DNA of 64,000 nt from Mageeibacillus indolicus UPII9-5 (GCF_000025225.2 NC_013895.2:558001-622000); one strand, 5' to 3'. Counted from the stretch's first letter, positions 53,423 to 62,649 are shown. Notes: generated by a model from the sequence alone, not told the origin. Made by a program: numbers and translations.

Positions 53423-54580
53423 ATGAAATTAGGAAAACAAATTATTGCCGCCACATTGGCAACCGCTATAGTTCTTTCAGTCACTGCATGTAATAAAGGG
53501 GAAGATGGTAAAGAACAAGCCCAAACACAAGGGTCTGAGTCTATCAAAATTGCTGTGGTTGGACCGCTAACTGGAGATAATGCGGAATATGGACTTGGAT
53601 TTGTTCAAGCTGCAGAAATGAAGGCAGAAGAATTCAACAAGTCTGGTGGAGTTTTAGGCAAAAAAATAGTAATTGAAAAGTTTGATGACAAGAACTCACC
53701 TGAAGAAGGCGTATCGGTGGCTAACAAAATTGTTAGTGCCAAGGATATAAAGGCAGTTATAGGTCATTTTGCAAGTGGAGTTTGTATGGCTGCGGCTCCT
53801 CTTTACAATGAAAATAAGATTTTAGAAATTTCTCCTTCTGCATCGCATCCTGATTATTCAAGCATTGGGGAATATATCATCAGGAATAACACGATAATCA
53901 ATAAGGAAGCTGCGGCAAGTATAGATATTGCTGTGGATAAATTTAATAAGAAAAGAGTAGGTATTATTTCTATAAAAACTGACTGGGGTGTAAGTACGGC
54001 TGCAATCGTTAAGCAATTGATAGAAAAAAGAAAAGACGGCTCCAAAGTTGTGGCTCATGAAGAAGTTATTGAGGGATCAGATGATTATCGACCAGCAATA
54101 ACTAAGCTTAAGGAAGCCGGAACTGAAGTGGTAATAGCTGTAGGTATGTACAATTTATTAGCACCGGTTGCTAAACAATACAAGGAAGTCGATCCCGATA
54201 TAAAGTTGGTTGGTTTTTCAAACGCATATTCTCAATATTTGTTGGAATTAGGAGGAAAAAGTGTAGAAGGGGTGGCTTTCCCGGTGATTTTCTTCTCTAA
54301 ATCAAACGAAGAAAATATAAAAACTTTTGTACATGATTTTAAAGAGAAATATGGTAATGAACCAAGTGCCTTAACCGCACAAGCATATGATTCAGTCGGA
54401 GTTTATTTGCAGGCGGTTGCTAAGGTAGGTTCTCAAGATCCTGAAAAAGTGAAAAATGCCGTTTTGGAGCTGGAGTATGAAGGCGTTACAGGTCACACTA
54501 AGTTTGACAAAAACGGTGATGTTGAAAAAGCATTCACTTATGTAGTGATTGAAAATGGCCAATTCGGTCTACTTAAATAA
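53423..54580 (+). CDS. livK: Liv-type ABC transporter substrate-binding lipoprotein
   Basis: The 385-residue protein has signal peptide and lipobox SVTAC, with lipidated Cys23. The rest is a type I periplasmic-binding fold of the branched-chain amino acid/amide family: IKIAVVGPLTGDNAEYG, FDDKNSPEEGVSVANKI, SPSASHPDYSSIGEYIIRNN, SALTAQAYDSVGVYLQA. It would catch the solute outside the cell. Perfect AGGAGG before the ATG. The family also binds amides, urea and aromatic acids, so leucine is not assured. Confidence 0.88.
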   Translation: MKLGKQIIAATLATAIVLSVTACNKGEDGKEQAQTQGSESIKIAVVGPLTGDNAEYGLGFVQAAEMKAEEFNKSGGVLGKKIVIEKFDDKNSPEEGVSVANKIVSAKDIKAVIGHFASGVCMAAAPLYNENKILEISPSASHPDYSSIGEYIIRNNTIINKEAAASIDIAVDKFNKKRVGIISIKTDWGVSTAAIVKQLIEKRKDGSKVVAHEEVIEGSDDYRPAITKLKEAGTEVVIAVGMYNLLAPVAKQYKEVDPDIKLVGFSNAYSQYLLELGGKSVEGVAFPVIFFSKSNEENIKTFVHDFKEKYGNEPSALTAQAYDSVGVYLQAVAKVGSQDPEKVKNAVLELEYEGVTGHTKFDKNGDVEKAFTYVVIENGQFGLLK

Positions 54581-54591
54581 AGGAGACGTAT

Positions 54592-55467
54592 ATGCTTTGG
54601 CAGCAGATCTTTAATGGGTTAACTTTGGGTATGACTTATGCATTAATTGCGGTTGGATACTCTTTGGTTTTCGGTATACTTCGCTTAGTAAATTTTTCAC
54701 ACGGATCAGTTTATGCTTTCGGGGCTAATGCAATCCTCTTTCTTTTAGCAACAAATATAGGTATTGTGCCAGCAATATTAATCGGCACATTAATTACCGG
54801 AATTCTTGGGGTAATTGTAGACAAAACATCATTGGAACCGTTGCGCAAGCGGAAAGCGGCTAATATAGCATCCCTTATAACAACTATAGGCATTTCGGGT
54901 ATTATAACCAATTTGCTGATCGCTTTTGCTGGTAGTCAAAAAAAGCCATTCCCTGTTCTCTTCCCAACCGAATATTTAACAGCTGGGGGAATACAGGTAA
55001 CGTATGTCCAGTTATATATGTTTTGTATTTCATTGGCTTTGATGCTTTTACTGGTGGGTGTAGTACATTTTACTCGCATCGGATTGGCAATGCGGGCGTG
55101 TGAACAGAATATTAAAGCGGCTGGACTTATGGGAATCAATGTTAATTTTGTCATATCATTTACCTTTTTCTTGGGTGGAGTTTCTGCTGCCATCGCAGGG
55201 GCACTTGTAAGCAGTTATTACGGAATGGTATATCCCAACATGGGATATACCGCTGGTCTAAAAGCTTTTTCTGCTGCAGTATTGGGCGGAATCGGTAGTT
55301 TACCTGGATCACTGCTTGGCGGTCTTATTGTTGGTGTTAGTGAATCTGTAGCGGCAACGGCACTTGGTTCTGAATTTAGAGACAGTATGGCTTTCATTAT
55401 TCTCATTGTAGTTTTAGTCATCAAGCCTAACGGTTTCTTCGGGCGGAAAGGAATTAAGAAAGTATGA
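54592..55467 (+). CDS. livH: Liv-type ABC permease LivH
   Basis: The 291-residue protein has about eight membrane helices. LivH motifs are GMTYALIAVGYSLVFGILRLVNFSHG at the N-terminus (only partly family-invariant) and the cytoplasmic EAA-like stretch ACEQNIKAAGLMGINV, then AVLGGIGSLPGSLLGG. Overlaps the LivM start by 4 nt (ATGA). Forms the channel with LivM. Confidence 0.92.
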   Translation: MLWQQIFNGLTLGMTYALIAVGYSLVFGILRLVNFSHGSVYAFGANAILFLLATNIGIVPAILIGTLITGILGVIVDKTSLEPLRKRKAANIASLITTIGISGIITNLLIAFAGSQKKPFPVLFPTEYLTAGGIQVTYVQLYMFCISLALMLLLVGVVHFTRIGLAMRACEQNIKAAGLMGINVNFVISFTFFLGGVSAAIAGALVSSYYGMVYPNMGYTAGLKAFSAAVLGGIGSLPGSLLGGLIVGVSESVAATALGSEFRDSMAFIILIVVLVIKPNGFFGRKGIKKV

Positions 55468-56483
55468 ATACCAATATTATTAAGAGCTTTTTTACCCCGT
55501 TGCGTTTAAAGCTGATTTTGATAATGATAATTTTGCTGGCATTAGCGTTCCCGTTCTATGTCAATAATTCGTACGTTATGAATTTAGCAGTAAAAATGTT
55601 AATTTACACTATGATGGCACTTGGCCTGAATATTTTGGTAGGCTATACCGGGTTAGTATCGTTAGGGCAGGCTGGATTTGTAGCTATAGGGGCATACGTA
55701 ACAACTATACTTACAAAGACTTATAGCTTTAACTTTTTTCCAGCATTGTTGTTAAGTTTGTTAGTAGCTGCTGTTTTTGGATTAGTTGTAGGATTACCAA
55801 GCTTGAGGTTAACCGGCACTTATTTATCGATTATCACGCTGGGTTTTGGAGAAATAATTAGGACGATAATAATTGTATGGCAGCCGGTTACTAACGGTCC
55901 GTTGGGCATAAGAAACATACCGATACCTAAGATTCTAGGTCTTAAATTTTCCATTTACAACGGTGGACTTTATATTTTGACTTTAATTTGTCTATTATTG
56001 GTTACTTTGTTTTGCCATCGTTTGGTAAACAGTAAGATGGGAAGAGCCTTTAGAGCTGTCAAAGGAGATGAAACAGCAGGTGTAATGATGGGAATTGAAG
56101 TTACATATTATAAGGTGATTGCGTTCATTCTAGCAGCTGTAATTTGCGCACTTGCCGGTAGCTTGTATTCTATTCAGCTTGGTTACATTGATCAAAATAC
56201 ATTTACTTTTGATGTTTCTACTTTGATTTTAAGTATTGTTATTCTGGGTGGCATGGGAACTATACGTGGTATGTATGTTGGTTCGTTTATTTTAATTTTG
56301 TTGCCTGAGATTTCCCGTTCATTGTTGGACTACAGATTTGTCCTTTATGGACTCATATTAGTGATTATGATGCGTTTCCGGCCGCAAGGAATTTTAGGCT
56401 GGCGTTCTAAAAAACCTTATCCTATTGGAAAAGATATAGAAAATATTTTTATGCAAAGGCAAACAAGGGAGAAACTACAATGA
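55464..56483 (+). CDS. livM: Liv-type ABC permease LivM
   Basis: The 339-residue protein has about nine membrane helices, with LGLNILVGYTGLVSLGQAGF and LRLTGTYLSIITLGFGEI (LivM marks) and FRAVKGDETAGVMMGIEV as the ATPase-docking loop. GGMGTIRGMYVGSF follows near the C-terminus. Overlaps both neighbours by 4 nt. Confidence 0.92.
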   Translation: MNTNIIKSFFTPLRLKLILIMIILLALAFPFYVNNSYVMNLAVKMLIYTMMALGLNILVGYTGLVSLGQAGFVAIGAYVTTILTKTYSFNFFPALLLSLLVAAVFGLVVGLPSLRLTGTYLSIITLGFGEIIRTIIIVWQPVTNGPLGIRNIPIPKILGLKFSIYNGGLYILTLICLLLVTLFCHRLVNSKMGRAFRAVKGDETAGVMMGIEVTYYKVIAFILAAVICALAGSLYSIQLGYIDQNTFTFDVSTLILSIVILGGMGTIRGMYVGSFILILLPEISRSLLDYRFVLYGLILVIMMRFRPQGILGWRSKKPYPIGKDIENIFMQRQTREKLQ

Positions 56484-57253
56484 AAGAAGCAGTATTAGAT
56501 GTGCAAAGTATTTCAATAGCATTCGGCGGTATTAAAGCCGTGACTAATTTAAGCTTCAAAGTTGAAAAAGGACAAATTGTCAGTTTGATCGGACCTAACG
56601 GAGCAGGGAAAACAACGGTTTTTAATTTGCTTACAGGTGTCTACCGTACACAAACCGGAAAAATAGTTTTTGAAGGAAATGAAATTCATCGGCTACGTCC
56701 TCAAGAGATTGTACGTCAAGGCTTGTCGCGTACTTTTCAAAACATAAGACTTTTTTCAGATATGCGTGTTTTGGAAAATGTACTGACCGGAACACATATT
56801 CATACTGATTACAGGTTGTTTCAGTCAACTTTGAAAAGTAAGAAGTTTAGGCATATAGAAGCTGATAATATCAAGAAATGTTTGGAATTGTTGTATGAAT
56901 TGAATCTATATAACAAAAAAGATGAATATGCCGGATCTTTGCCATATGGCGATCAAAGAAAAGTTGAAATAGCCAGAGCTTTAGCAACGGGTGCAAGAGT
57001 GCTATTACTGGATGAGCCTGCAGCTGGCATGAATCCCCAAGAGTCGGCAGAACTGTTAGCATTTATAAGGAAATTGAAATCATTGGGCATCACTGTAGTT
57101 TTGATTGAACATGATATGCAAGTGGTAATGAATGTTTCAGATTATTTATATGTTTTGGAAAACGGGTGTTTGATTGCCGAAGGAAATGCTAAACAAGTTT
57201 CAACTGATAAGAAGGTAATCAGTGCATATCTTGGGGGTGAAGTCTATGCTTAA
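56480..57253 (+). CDS. livG: Liv-type ABC ATPase LivG
   Basis: The 257-residue protein has Walker A GPNGAGKTT, Q-loop RTFQNIRLF, Walker B VLLLDEPAAGMNP and switch IEHDMQVVM. The signature is degenerate: SLPYGDQRKVEIARAL replaces LSGGQ, as is normal for LivG (LSYGxQR). Energises LivHM together with LivF. Confidence 0.93.
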   Translation: MKEAVLDVQSISIAFGGIKAVTNLSFKVEKGQIVSLIGPNGAGKTTVFNLLTGVYRTQTGKIVFEGNEIHRLRPQEIVRQGLSRTFQNIRLFSDMRVLENVLTGTHIHTDYRLFQSTLKSKKFRHIEADNIKKCLELLYELNLYNKKDEYAGSLPYGDQRKVEIARALATGARVLLLDEPAAGMNPQESAELLAFIRKLKSLGITVVLIEHDMQVVMNVSDYLYVLENGCLIAEGNAKQVSTDKKVISAYLGGEVYA

Positions 57254-57950
57254 AATAAGAGGTTTAAACACTTATTATGGAGCAATTCATGCTCTTAAAG
57301 ATATCGATATAGATGTTAATGCAGGTGAGATAGTTTCACTTGTTGGAGCGAATGGGGCAGGTAAGTCTACTTTGGTAAATACAGTTGCAGGTACTGTGAA
57401 AGCTGCTTCAGGAACAATTGAATTTAAGGGTGAACATATTGAAAAAATCGAGCCTCATAAAATATTAAAAAGAGGCATAAGTCTTTCGCCCGAAGGGCGT
57501 GAGGTTTTTCCAGCGTTAACAGTTGAAGAAAATCTGCGGCTTGGTGCTTTCACTGTAAAGAACAAGATAAAAATAAAGAAACAATTTGAAAGGTGTTATG
57601 AACTTTTTCCCCGCTTGAAAGAACGTGTAAAGCAACAAGCAGGCACACTGTCTGGAGGTGAACAACAGATGCTTGCAATTGGAAGGGCGCTGATGAACGA
57701 GCCGACATTACTGTTGTTAGATGAGCCGTCACTCGGTCTTGCTCCAAACATAGTTCTACAAATTTTCGAGCTTATCCAAAAAATTGCTAAAGCGGGTTTA
57801 ACAATAATGTTAATTGAACAAAATGCAAATATGGCTTTGAAGATATCTGATAGAGCATATGTTCTAGAAAATGGTCGAATTTCTATGAGTGGTAAAGCAG
57901 ATGTAGTGGCACATGATGAACGAATAAGAAAAGTTTATTTAGGAATATAG
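57246..57950 (+). CDS. livF: Liv-type ABC ATPase LivF
   Basis: The protein has 234 residues from ATG 57246, inside the end of livG, with GGGGGTG as ribosome site. Walker A GANGAGKST, SPEGREVFPALTVEENLRLG (LivF mark), signature LSGGEQQML and Walker B LLLLDEPSLGL. The next gene, dhaK, starts 8 nt after the stop, so the transporter and kinase genes form one operon. Confidence 0.93.
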   Translation: MLKIRGLNTYYGAIHALKDIDIDVNAGEIVSLVGANGAGKSTLVNTVAGTVKAASGTIEFKGEHIEKIEPHKILKRGISLSPEGREVFPALTVEENLRLGAFTVKNKIKIKKQFERCYELFPRLKERVKQQAGTLSGGEQQMLAIGRALMNEPTLLLLDEPSLGLAPNIVLQIFELIQKIAKAGLTIMLIEQNANMALKISDRAYVLENGRISMSGKADVVAHDERIRKVYLGI

Positions 57951-57958
57951 GAGGGTCT

Positions 57959-58945
57959 ATGAAAAAAATAATTAATTGTCCGGATGACGTCGTATCTGAA
58001 GCTTTGATCGGGCTAGCTTTAGCTAACCCACAATTGGAGTATGTTCCGGGAGCGGAAGTTATATGCAATAAACAAAAAAGCGGAAACGTCGGTGTTGTCT
58101 CTGGGGGTGGTTCTGGACATGAGCCAGCTCATGCTGGATATGTCGGTCGTGGAATGCTTGATGCAGCTGTTGCAGGCAATGTATTTTCTTCACCGAGTCC
58201 TGACAGAATTCTAGAAGGAATTAGGAGAGCTGATTCAGGCAAAGGTGTGCTTCTTATAATCAAGAACTACTCAGGGGATATAATGAACTTTGAATTGGCT
58301 GAAGAATTGGCAAAAATGGAAAATATTGAAGTTGATCATGTTGTTGTACGTGATGATGTTGCAGTAGAGGAAAGTACATATTCCACTGGCAGGAGAGGAA
58401 TTGCAGGGACGATATTTGTACACAAAATAGCAGGTGCAAAGGCAGCAACTGGAGCAACTTTAGCAGAGGTGAAAAAATCAGCTGAGATGGCTATAGCGAA
58501 TGTGCGTTCCATGGGGATGGCAATTTCACCTTGTACATTGCCAGCAGTAGGACATCCTGGTTTTTCATTAAATGATGATGAATGTGAAATCGGTATGGGC
58601 ATCCATGGCGAGCCTGGAATTGAAAAAACCAAAATGGCAAATAGCAAAGAATTGGCTAAAACTTTGCTTGATAAAATTTTGGCAGACTACAATTTTGAAA
58701 AATCTAGAGTTGCATTATTAGTTAATGGATTGGGCGCAACGCCTTTGATGGAGCTATTAATTCTTAACAAAGATATTACTGAATATCTGGTAAAAAAAGA
58801 AATAAACGTGGTTGATACACTAGTCGGGAACTATATGACAGCTTTGGATATGGGCGGATGTTCAGTTTCTTTGCTTAAGTTAAATGATGAATTGGAAGAA
58901 CTGTTGGCGGCACCTTGTGATACCGCAGCTTTGAAGAGAGGTTAA
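57959..58945 (+). CDS. dhaK: Dihydroxyacetone kinase subunit DhaK-like
   Basis: The 328-residue protein has substrate-binding GVVSGGGSGHEPAHAGYVG (about 42-60) and the histidine that binds the carbonyl covalently, His216 in GMGIHGEPGIEK. The full two-domain DhaK fold is expected by length. It binds a short ketose or dihydroxyacetone; DhaL supplies the phosphate. DhaK relatives also serve C4 sugars, so dihydroxyacetone is only the default substrate. GGAGGG before the ATG. Confidence 0.88.
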   Translation: MKKIINCPDDVVSEALIGLALANPQLEYVPGAEVICNKQKSGNVGVVSGGGSGHEPAHAGYVGRGMLDAAVAGNVFSSPSPDRILEGIRRADSGKGVLLIIKNYSGDIMNFELAEELAKMENIEVDHVVVRDDVAVEESTYSTGRRGIAGTIFVHKIAGAKAATGATLAEVKKSAEMAIANVRSMGMAISPCTLPAVGHPGFSLNDDECEIGMGIHGEPGIEKTKMANSKELAKTLLDKILADYNFEKSRVALLVNGLGATPLMELLILNKDITEYLVKKEINVVDTLVGNYMTALDMGGCSVSLLKLNDELEELLAAPCDTAALKRG

Positions 58946-59596
58946 ATGATGAAAATTACAGGTAAAATTTACGCGGAATATTTAGCTGAAGCCTATCAAT
59001 ATATTCATGATAAGGGTGACTATATAACTGAATTGGATTCAGCAACTGGAGATGGAGATCATTGGAGCAATATGGACATGGGCTTTCATAGATTGGCGGA
59101 AATGAAATTCGAACTTGCCGATATGCCGATGGATCAGTTGCTGAAGAAAGTTGGTATGACAATGATGTCGGTTATTGGTGGTTCTTCAGGTGTTTTGTAT
59201 GGCGGAGCATATATTGCAGCATCAAAGGTTGTTGCCGGCAAAAATGAATTGAGTTTAGCCGAGTTATGCGATGTTTTAAATGCTATGCTTACAGATATTC
59301 AAGAACGAGGTAAAGCGAAACCTGGGATGAAAACTATGATTGATGCTTTAGCACCGGCAGTAGAAAGATTTAAGCTAGGTCTAGTCAACAAGGAAAATAT
59401 TGAATCAATTTTTTCTGAAATTAAACAAGTTGCGGCAGATGGAGCTGAAGCAACAAAAGGAATGGAAGCGGTTAAAGGTAGAGCAAGTTATCAAAAAAAC
59501 AAGGGTGTAGGCCATTTGGATCCTGGTGCAGTAACCATGTCATATCAGATAGGCGTATTGTGTGACGTAATTTCGAAGGAGATTAAAGCTGAATAA
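58946..59596 (+). CDS. dhaL: Dihydroxyacetone kinase nucleotide-binding subunit DhaL-like
   Basis: The 216-residue protein follows dhaK immediately (ATGATG; the second ATG at 58949 is equally possible). The Mg-nucleotide motif is DSATGDGDHWSNMDMG (about 30-45), with the later GGSSGVLYG and DPGAVTMSYQ. It would hold ADP (PTS type) or ATP. No DhaM phosphotransfer subunit is present in the operon, which leaves the phosphate donor open. Confidence 0.86.
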   Translation: MMKITGKIYAEYLAEAYQYIHDKGDYITELDSATGDGDHWSNMDMGFHRLAEMKFELADMPMDQLLKKVGMTMMSVIGGSSGVLYGGAYIAASKVVAGKNELSLAELCDVLNAMLTDIQERGKAKPGMKTMIDALAPAVERFKLGLVNKENIESIFSEIKQVAADGAEATKGMEAVKGRASYQKNKGVGHLDPGAVTMSYQIGVLCDVISKEIKAE

Positions 59597-59597
59597 T

Positions 59598-60617
59598 ATG
59601 AACAGAAGAGAACTTTTAGATCGCTTGCTTAATCATGAAGAGGTACCTCGTGTACCGTGCGGTTTTTGGCATCACTTTATCCTTGGAGCTGATCAATTCG
59701 CAGGATTGGAACGTCCGGATGTTCTAGAAAAGGCATATCAAGGCCATTTGAAATATTTCAATACAGTACAGCCGGATATTATGAAATTGATGAATGAAGG
59801 TTTTTTTGGTTATCCTCCGATTATGGGCAAGCGTTTCGAAGATAAGGAAGATTTACTGAGTATAAAAGCACTTGGGCCAGATCATCCATGGATAGAGCGA
59901 CAAGTCGAACATGTGAAACGTTTAGTTGACGCATTCCATGATGAAGTATATTGCTTTTATAACATTTTTTCACCTTTGCAGATGTTGCGTATACGTTTTG
60001 ATTTTTTAGATTTGGATTATAGGCGATTTGTTGAACTTGCGGAAAAGTATCCCAGAGAAATGCTTGAAGCAGGAAAAGAAATGCAAAAAGATGTTATGTC
60101 TTTAGTAAAAAGATTATTTCATGAAGCTGGAATAGATGGTATTTACTATTGTGTACAAAACATTCAAAGTAAATTATATGACGAATCAATGTATGCGGAA
60201 ATTATTAAGCCAATTGAACTTCCTGTATTAGAATTGGCTAATTCAATAAGCAACAGCAATATACTACATATTTGTGGTTATGCAGGTAGTGTAAATAATT
60301 TCGCTTATTACAAAGACTACAAAGCTAAGGTATTTAATTGGTCGGTCAGTACAGATAAAGTTAGTTTGGATGAAGGAAGAAAATTTTTCAAAGCTGAAGC
60401 TGTTTTAGGCGGATTCCCGAATACTCCTGATTCACTTATTGATTGTGGTGATAAAGAAGAGTTAAGAGATTTTGCGCTAAGGTTGATCAAAAATAATGGA
60501 TTTAAAGACTATATCATGGGAGCTGATTGTTCAGTTCCAAACGATATTGATGATACGAGACTGAGATTTATTCGTGATTGTTGTCATGAATTTGCACAGG
60601 AGTATTTCAAAGGATAA
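59598..60617 (+). CDS. UroD-fold protein, methyltransferase-like (paralogue 1)
   Basis: The 339-residue protein is of the uroporphyrinogen decarboxylase superfamily. It lacks the HemE N-terminal Arg-rich substrate motif (RQAGR), having VPRVPCGFWHHF instead. It keeps H-x-C in LHICGYAG and a later Cys in MGADCSVPNDID, the zinc pattern of MtaA/MtbA-type methylcobamide:thiol methyltransferases. It is therefore unlikely to be a heme enzyme. Starts 2 nt after dhaL. Substrate unknown. Confidence 0.82.
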   Translation: MNRRELLDRLLNHEEVPRVPCGFWHHFILGADQFAGLERPDVLEKAYQGHLKYFNTVQPDIMKLMNEGFFGYPPIMGKRFEDKEDLLSIKALGPDHPWIERQVEHVKRLVDAFHDEVYCFYNIFSPLQMLRIRFDFLDLDYRRFVELAEKYPREMLEAGKEMQKDVMSLVKRLFHEAGIDGIYYCVQNIQSKLYDESMYAEIIKPIELPVLELANSISNSNILHICGYAGSVNNFAYYKDYKAKVFNWSVSTDKVSLDEGRKFFKAEAVLGGFPNTPDSLIDCGDKEELRDFALRLIKNNGFKDYIMGADCSVPNDIDDTRLRFIRDCCHEFAQEYFKG

Positions 60618-60642
60618 AGGGAATATTAAAGAGGAGGATAAC

Positions 60643-61653
60643 ATGGATAGAAAAGAATTAATGACAAGATATTTGGATGGAGGCAAGTTAGACAGAGTCC
60701 CGGTGTCATTTTGGTATCATTTTGTATCATTTCACGATCATCACTGTGGTTTAACAGATCCTACAGTTCTGCCTCGGGTTATAGCAGGGCAAAAAAAAGC
60801 TTATCTGGATATGAAACCTGACCTCGTTAAAATTATGTCTGACGGCTTTTTCGGGCATCCTGCGATGACCGAAGGACTGATCTCTACTACAGATGATGTG
60901 AAAAGAATTTCAAGATGTGGCGAGAATCATCCATGGATTGTAAAGCAGGTTGAATACGTAAGTGAAATCACCAATTTTGTTAATGGAGAAGCTTTTACTT
61001 ATTATAATATTTTTTCTCCATTGCAATATATTCGCCTAAAATTTGAGGAATATGATGAAGACATGGAAAAGTTTTGTCGCCTTTTTCGTTCCGATCCTGA
61101 AGCAATGGAAGCGGCAGGCAGAGAAATTGCGGCAGATGTGTCGGTTTTGATAGACAAACTTTTTTCAGAAACAAAGGTTGACGGTATTTACTACAGCGTT
61201 CAGTCCTTACAGGATAAAAGTTTGGGTAAAGACTTTCATGATAAGTATGTGCGTCCGCTCGATTTACTGATTTTGGACAAAATACTGAAGTATACCGATA
61301 ACATAATTTTGCATATTTGCGGCTATGGTAATTATACCAACGATCTTAGACTATATCGTGATTATCCTGCTAAAATCTTTAACTGGGCCACTCACTCTGA
61401 ACATGTTTCACTCAAAGAAGGAAAAGAAATTTTGGAACACAATATGGTGTTGGGCGGTTTTGATAATAGCCAGGGATCAATATTGTATTCTGGAAGCTAT
61501 GATGATCTGAAAAAATATGTTTATGAGTTGTTGGATTCAGCCGGAACGGACGGAGTTATTTTAGGGGCAGACTGCACTATTAGTGCTGATATAGACAAAA
61601 ATCGTTTGGAGTATATTCGGAAAATAGCTCAAGAGTATGTCAGCGAACATTAG
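60643..61653 (+). CDS. UroD-fold protein, methyltransferase-like (paralogue 2)
   Basis: The 336-residue protein has ATG 60643 after GAGGAGG. It is clearly homologous to the preceding gene over its full length (VPVSFWYHF, IMSDGFFGHP, HPWIVKQVEYV, YYNIFSPLQYIRLKF, DGIYYSVQ). The zinc pattern is LHICGYGN plus LGADCTISADID. The pair may form a heterodimer or handle two related substrates. Last gene of the operon; a terminator follows. Confidence 0.82.
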   Translation: MDRKELMTRYLDGGKLDRVPVSFWYHFVSFHDHHCGLTDPTVLPRVIAGQKKAYLDMKPDLVKIMSDGFFGHPAMTEGLISTTDDVKRISRCGENHPWIVKQVEYVSEITNFVNGEAFTYYNIFSPLQYIRLKFEEYDEDMEKFCRLFRSDPEAMEAAGREIAADVSVLIDKLFSETKVDGIYYSVQSLQDKSLGKDFHDKYVRPLDLLILDKILKYTDNIILHICGYGNYTNDLRLYRDYPAKIFNWATHSEHVSLKEGKEILEHNMVLGGFDNSQGSILYSGSYDDLKKYVYELLDSAGTDGVILGADCTISADIDKNRLEYIRKIAQEYVSEH

Positions 61654-61661
61654 GTAAACAG

Positions 61662-61714
61662 AACGAGCGTGTAATTACAACTTAAAAACCTGTTGTAAAG
61701 CACGCTCGTTTTCC
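61662..61714. terminator. Convergent terminator
   Basis: AACGAGCGTG (61662-61671) pairs with CACGCTCGTT (61701-61710), with an inner TTACAA/TTGTAA stem, followed by TTTT. It closes the operon. Confidence 0.85.
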
Positions 61715-61802
61715 CCAATGCCTTTGTTATACTATCATTACGTGGTTATATAGCTGATTTTATAGCAACACAAGTGAAATATTAGCGTAGATAACGTATA
61801 GT

Positions 61803-62417
61803 TTAAAATGAATTAATATCCAGACGCAAATAATAAAGTGCTTTTTCCAAGTTGCGTTCTTCAATTGCATTTAGAATATCGCTGTGTTGATCAACAAACT
61901 TTCGATCAGATATTTCTGTCCAGTTATTCCAATATAAATTTGAGAATGTTATCAACTGCTTTTCTAAAATAGACCGAAGTGAATCCAGCATAAAAGGATC
62001 CTGATAAGTTTTGGCCAAAGCCAGATGAAATTCACTGGTTTTTTGCCAATATTCCATAGGCGTTTTTATTGCGGTTTTATCCAGAGGAATAATTGTTTGA
62101 CGGATTCGTTTATAGTCCTGAGAAGTGAATATATCAAAATTTTCTTCTAAATAGCTTGTTTCTATTTGTAGGCGAAAATGAATTATACTCAACAAATACT
62201 TGCGATCTGTTAAATAAACACGGTAGCCGTAGCGCGGCAAACTTAGGAGGATTTGTTGGTTGCATAACTTAACTAAGGCTTCACGAACCGGTGATTTACT
62301 AACTTTATATTTCTCAACCAATCCTCTTTCTGTCAAAAGAGTAGCCTGATTTATTTCTCCTTCAACTATGGATTTCACGATATCTTTATATATTTTATCA
62401 CTAATTGTTGATGACAT
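61803..62417 (-). CDS. GntR-family regulator, FadR/FCD subfamily
   Basis: The 204-residue protein has an N-terminal winged HTH (about 1-68: LLTERGLVEKYKVSKSPVREALVKLC) and an all-helical FCD ligand domain (about 75-204). FCD regulators usually sense carboxylic acids or sugar acids and often bind a metal through Asp and His residues. Convergent with the liv-dha-uroD operon and the only regulator nearby, so it is the likely controller. AGGGAA precedes the ATG. Confidence 0.85.
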   Translation of the reverse strand: MSSTISDKIYKDIVKSIVEGEINQATLLTERGLVEKYKVSKSPVREALVKLCNQQILLSLPRYGYRVYLTDRKYLLSIIHFRLQIETSYLEENFDIFTSQDYKRIRQTIIPLDKTAIKTPMEYWQKTSEFHLALAKTYQDPFMLDSLRSILEKQLITFSNLYWNNWTEISDRKFVDQHSDILNAIEERNLEKALYYLRLDINSF

Positions 62418-62563
62418 TTTATTCCCTGTAGTTTTTTTATTTGTACCATTAGATGTTATTATATTGTTAACGCAAATTCAAGGAAAATGAACAAAACAGT
62501 GAGATCGTACAGATCTACAATATTTTTTCAATGCAAAATAGAATGCATTAAATACTACTTTAA

Positions 62564-62592
62564 TTGATTATCGCGGCTGTTTCCTTTATAAT
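62564..62592 (+). promoter_or_regulatory. Promoter of pfkA
   Basis: TTGATT (62564-62569), a 17-nt spacer and TATAAT (62587-62592), 57 nt before the pfkA start. Confidence 0.78.
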
Positions 62593-62649
62593 GCAAGTCT
62601 AGGACTAGATTAAGCAGTCGACATTAAATACATGAAAGGAAGATTCAAT

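Noticed and set aside
59598-61653. hemE (uroporphyrinogen decarboxylase) for heme synthesis
   Set aside because: The HemE arginine-rich substrate motif is missing, no other heme genes are present, and the zinc pattern points to methyltransferases.
62500-62515. AGATC-GTACA-GATCT as the operator of the FCD regulator
   Set aside because: The inverted repeat is short and does not fit the usual FadR-type pattern; no second copy was seen near the liv operon.
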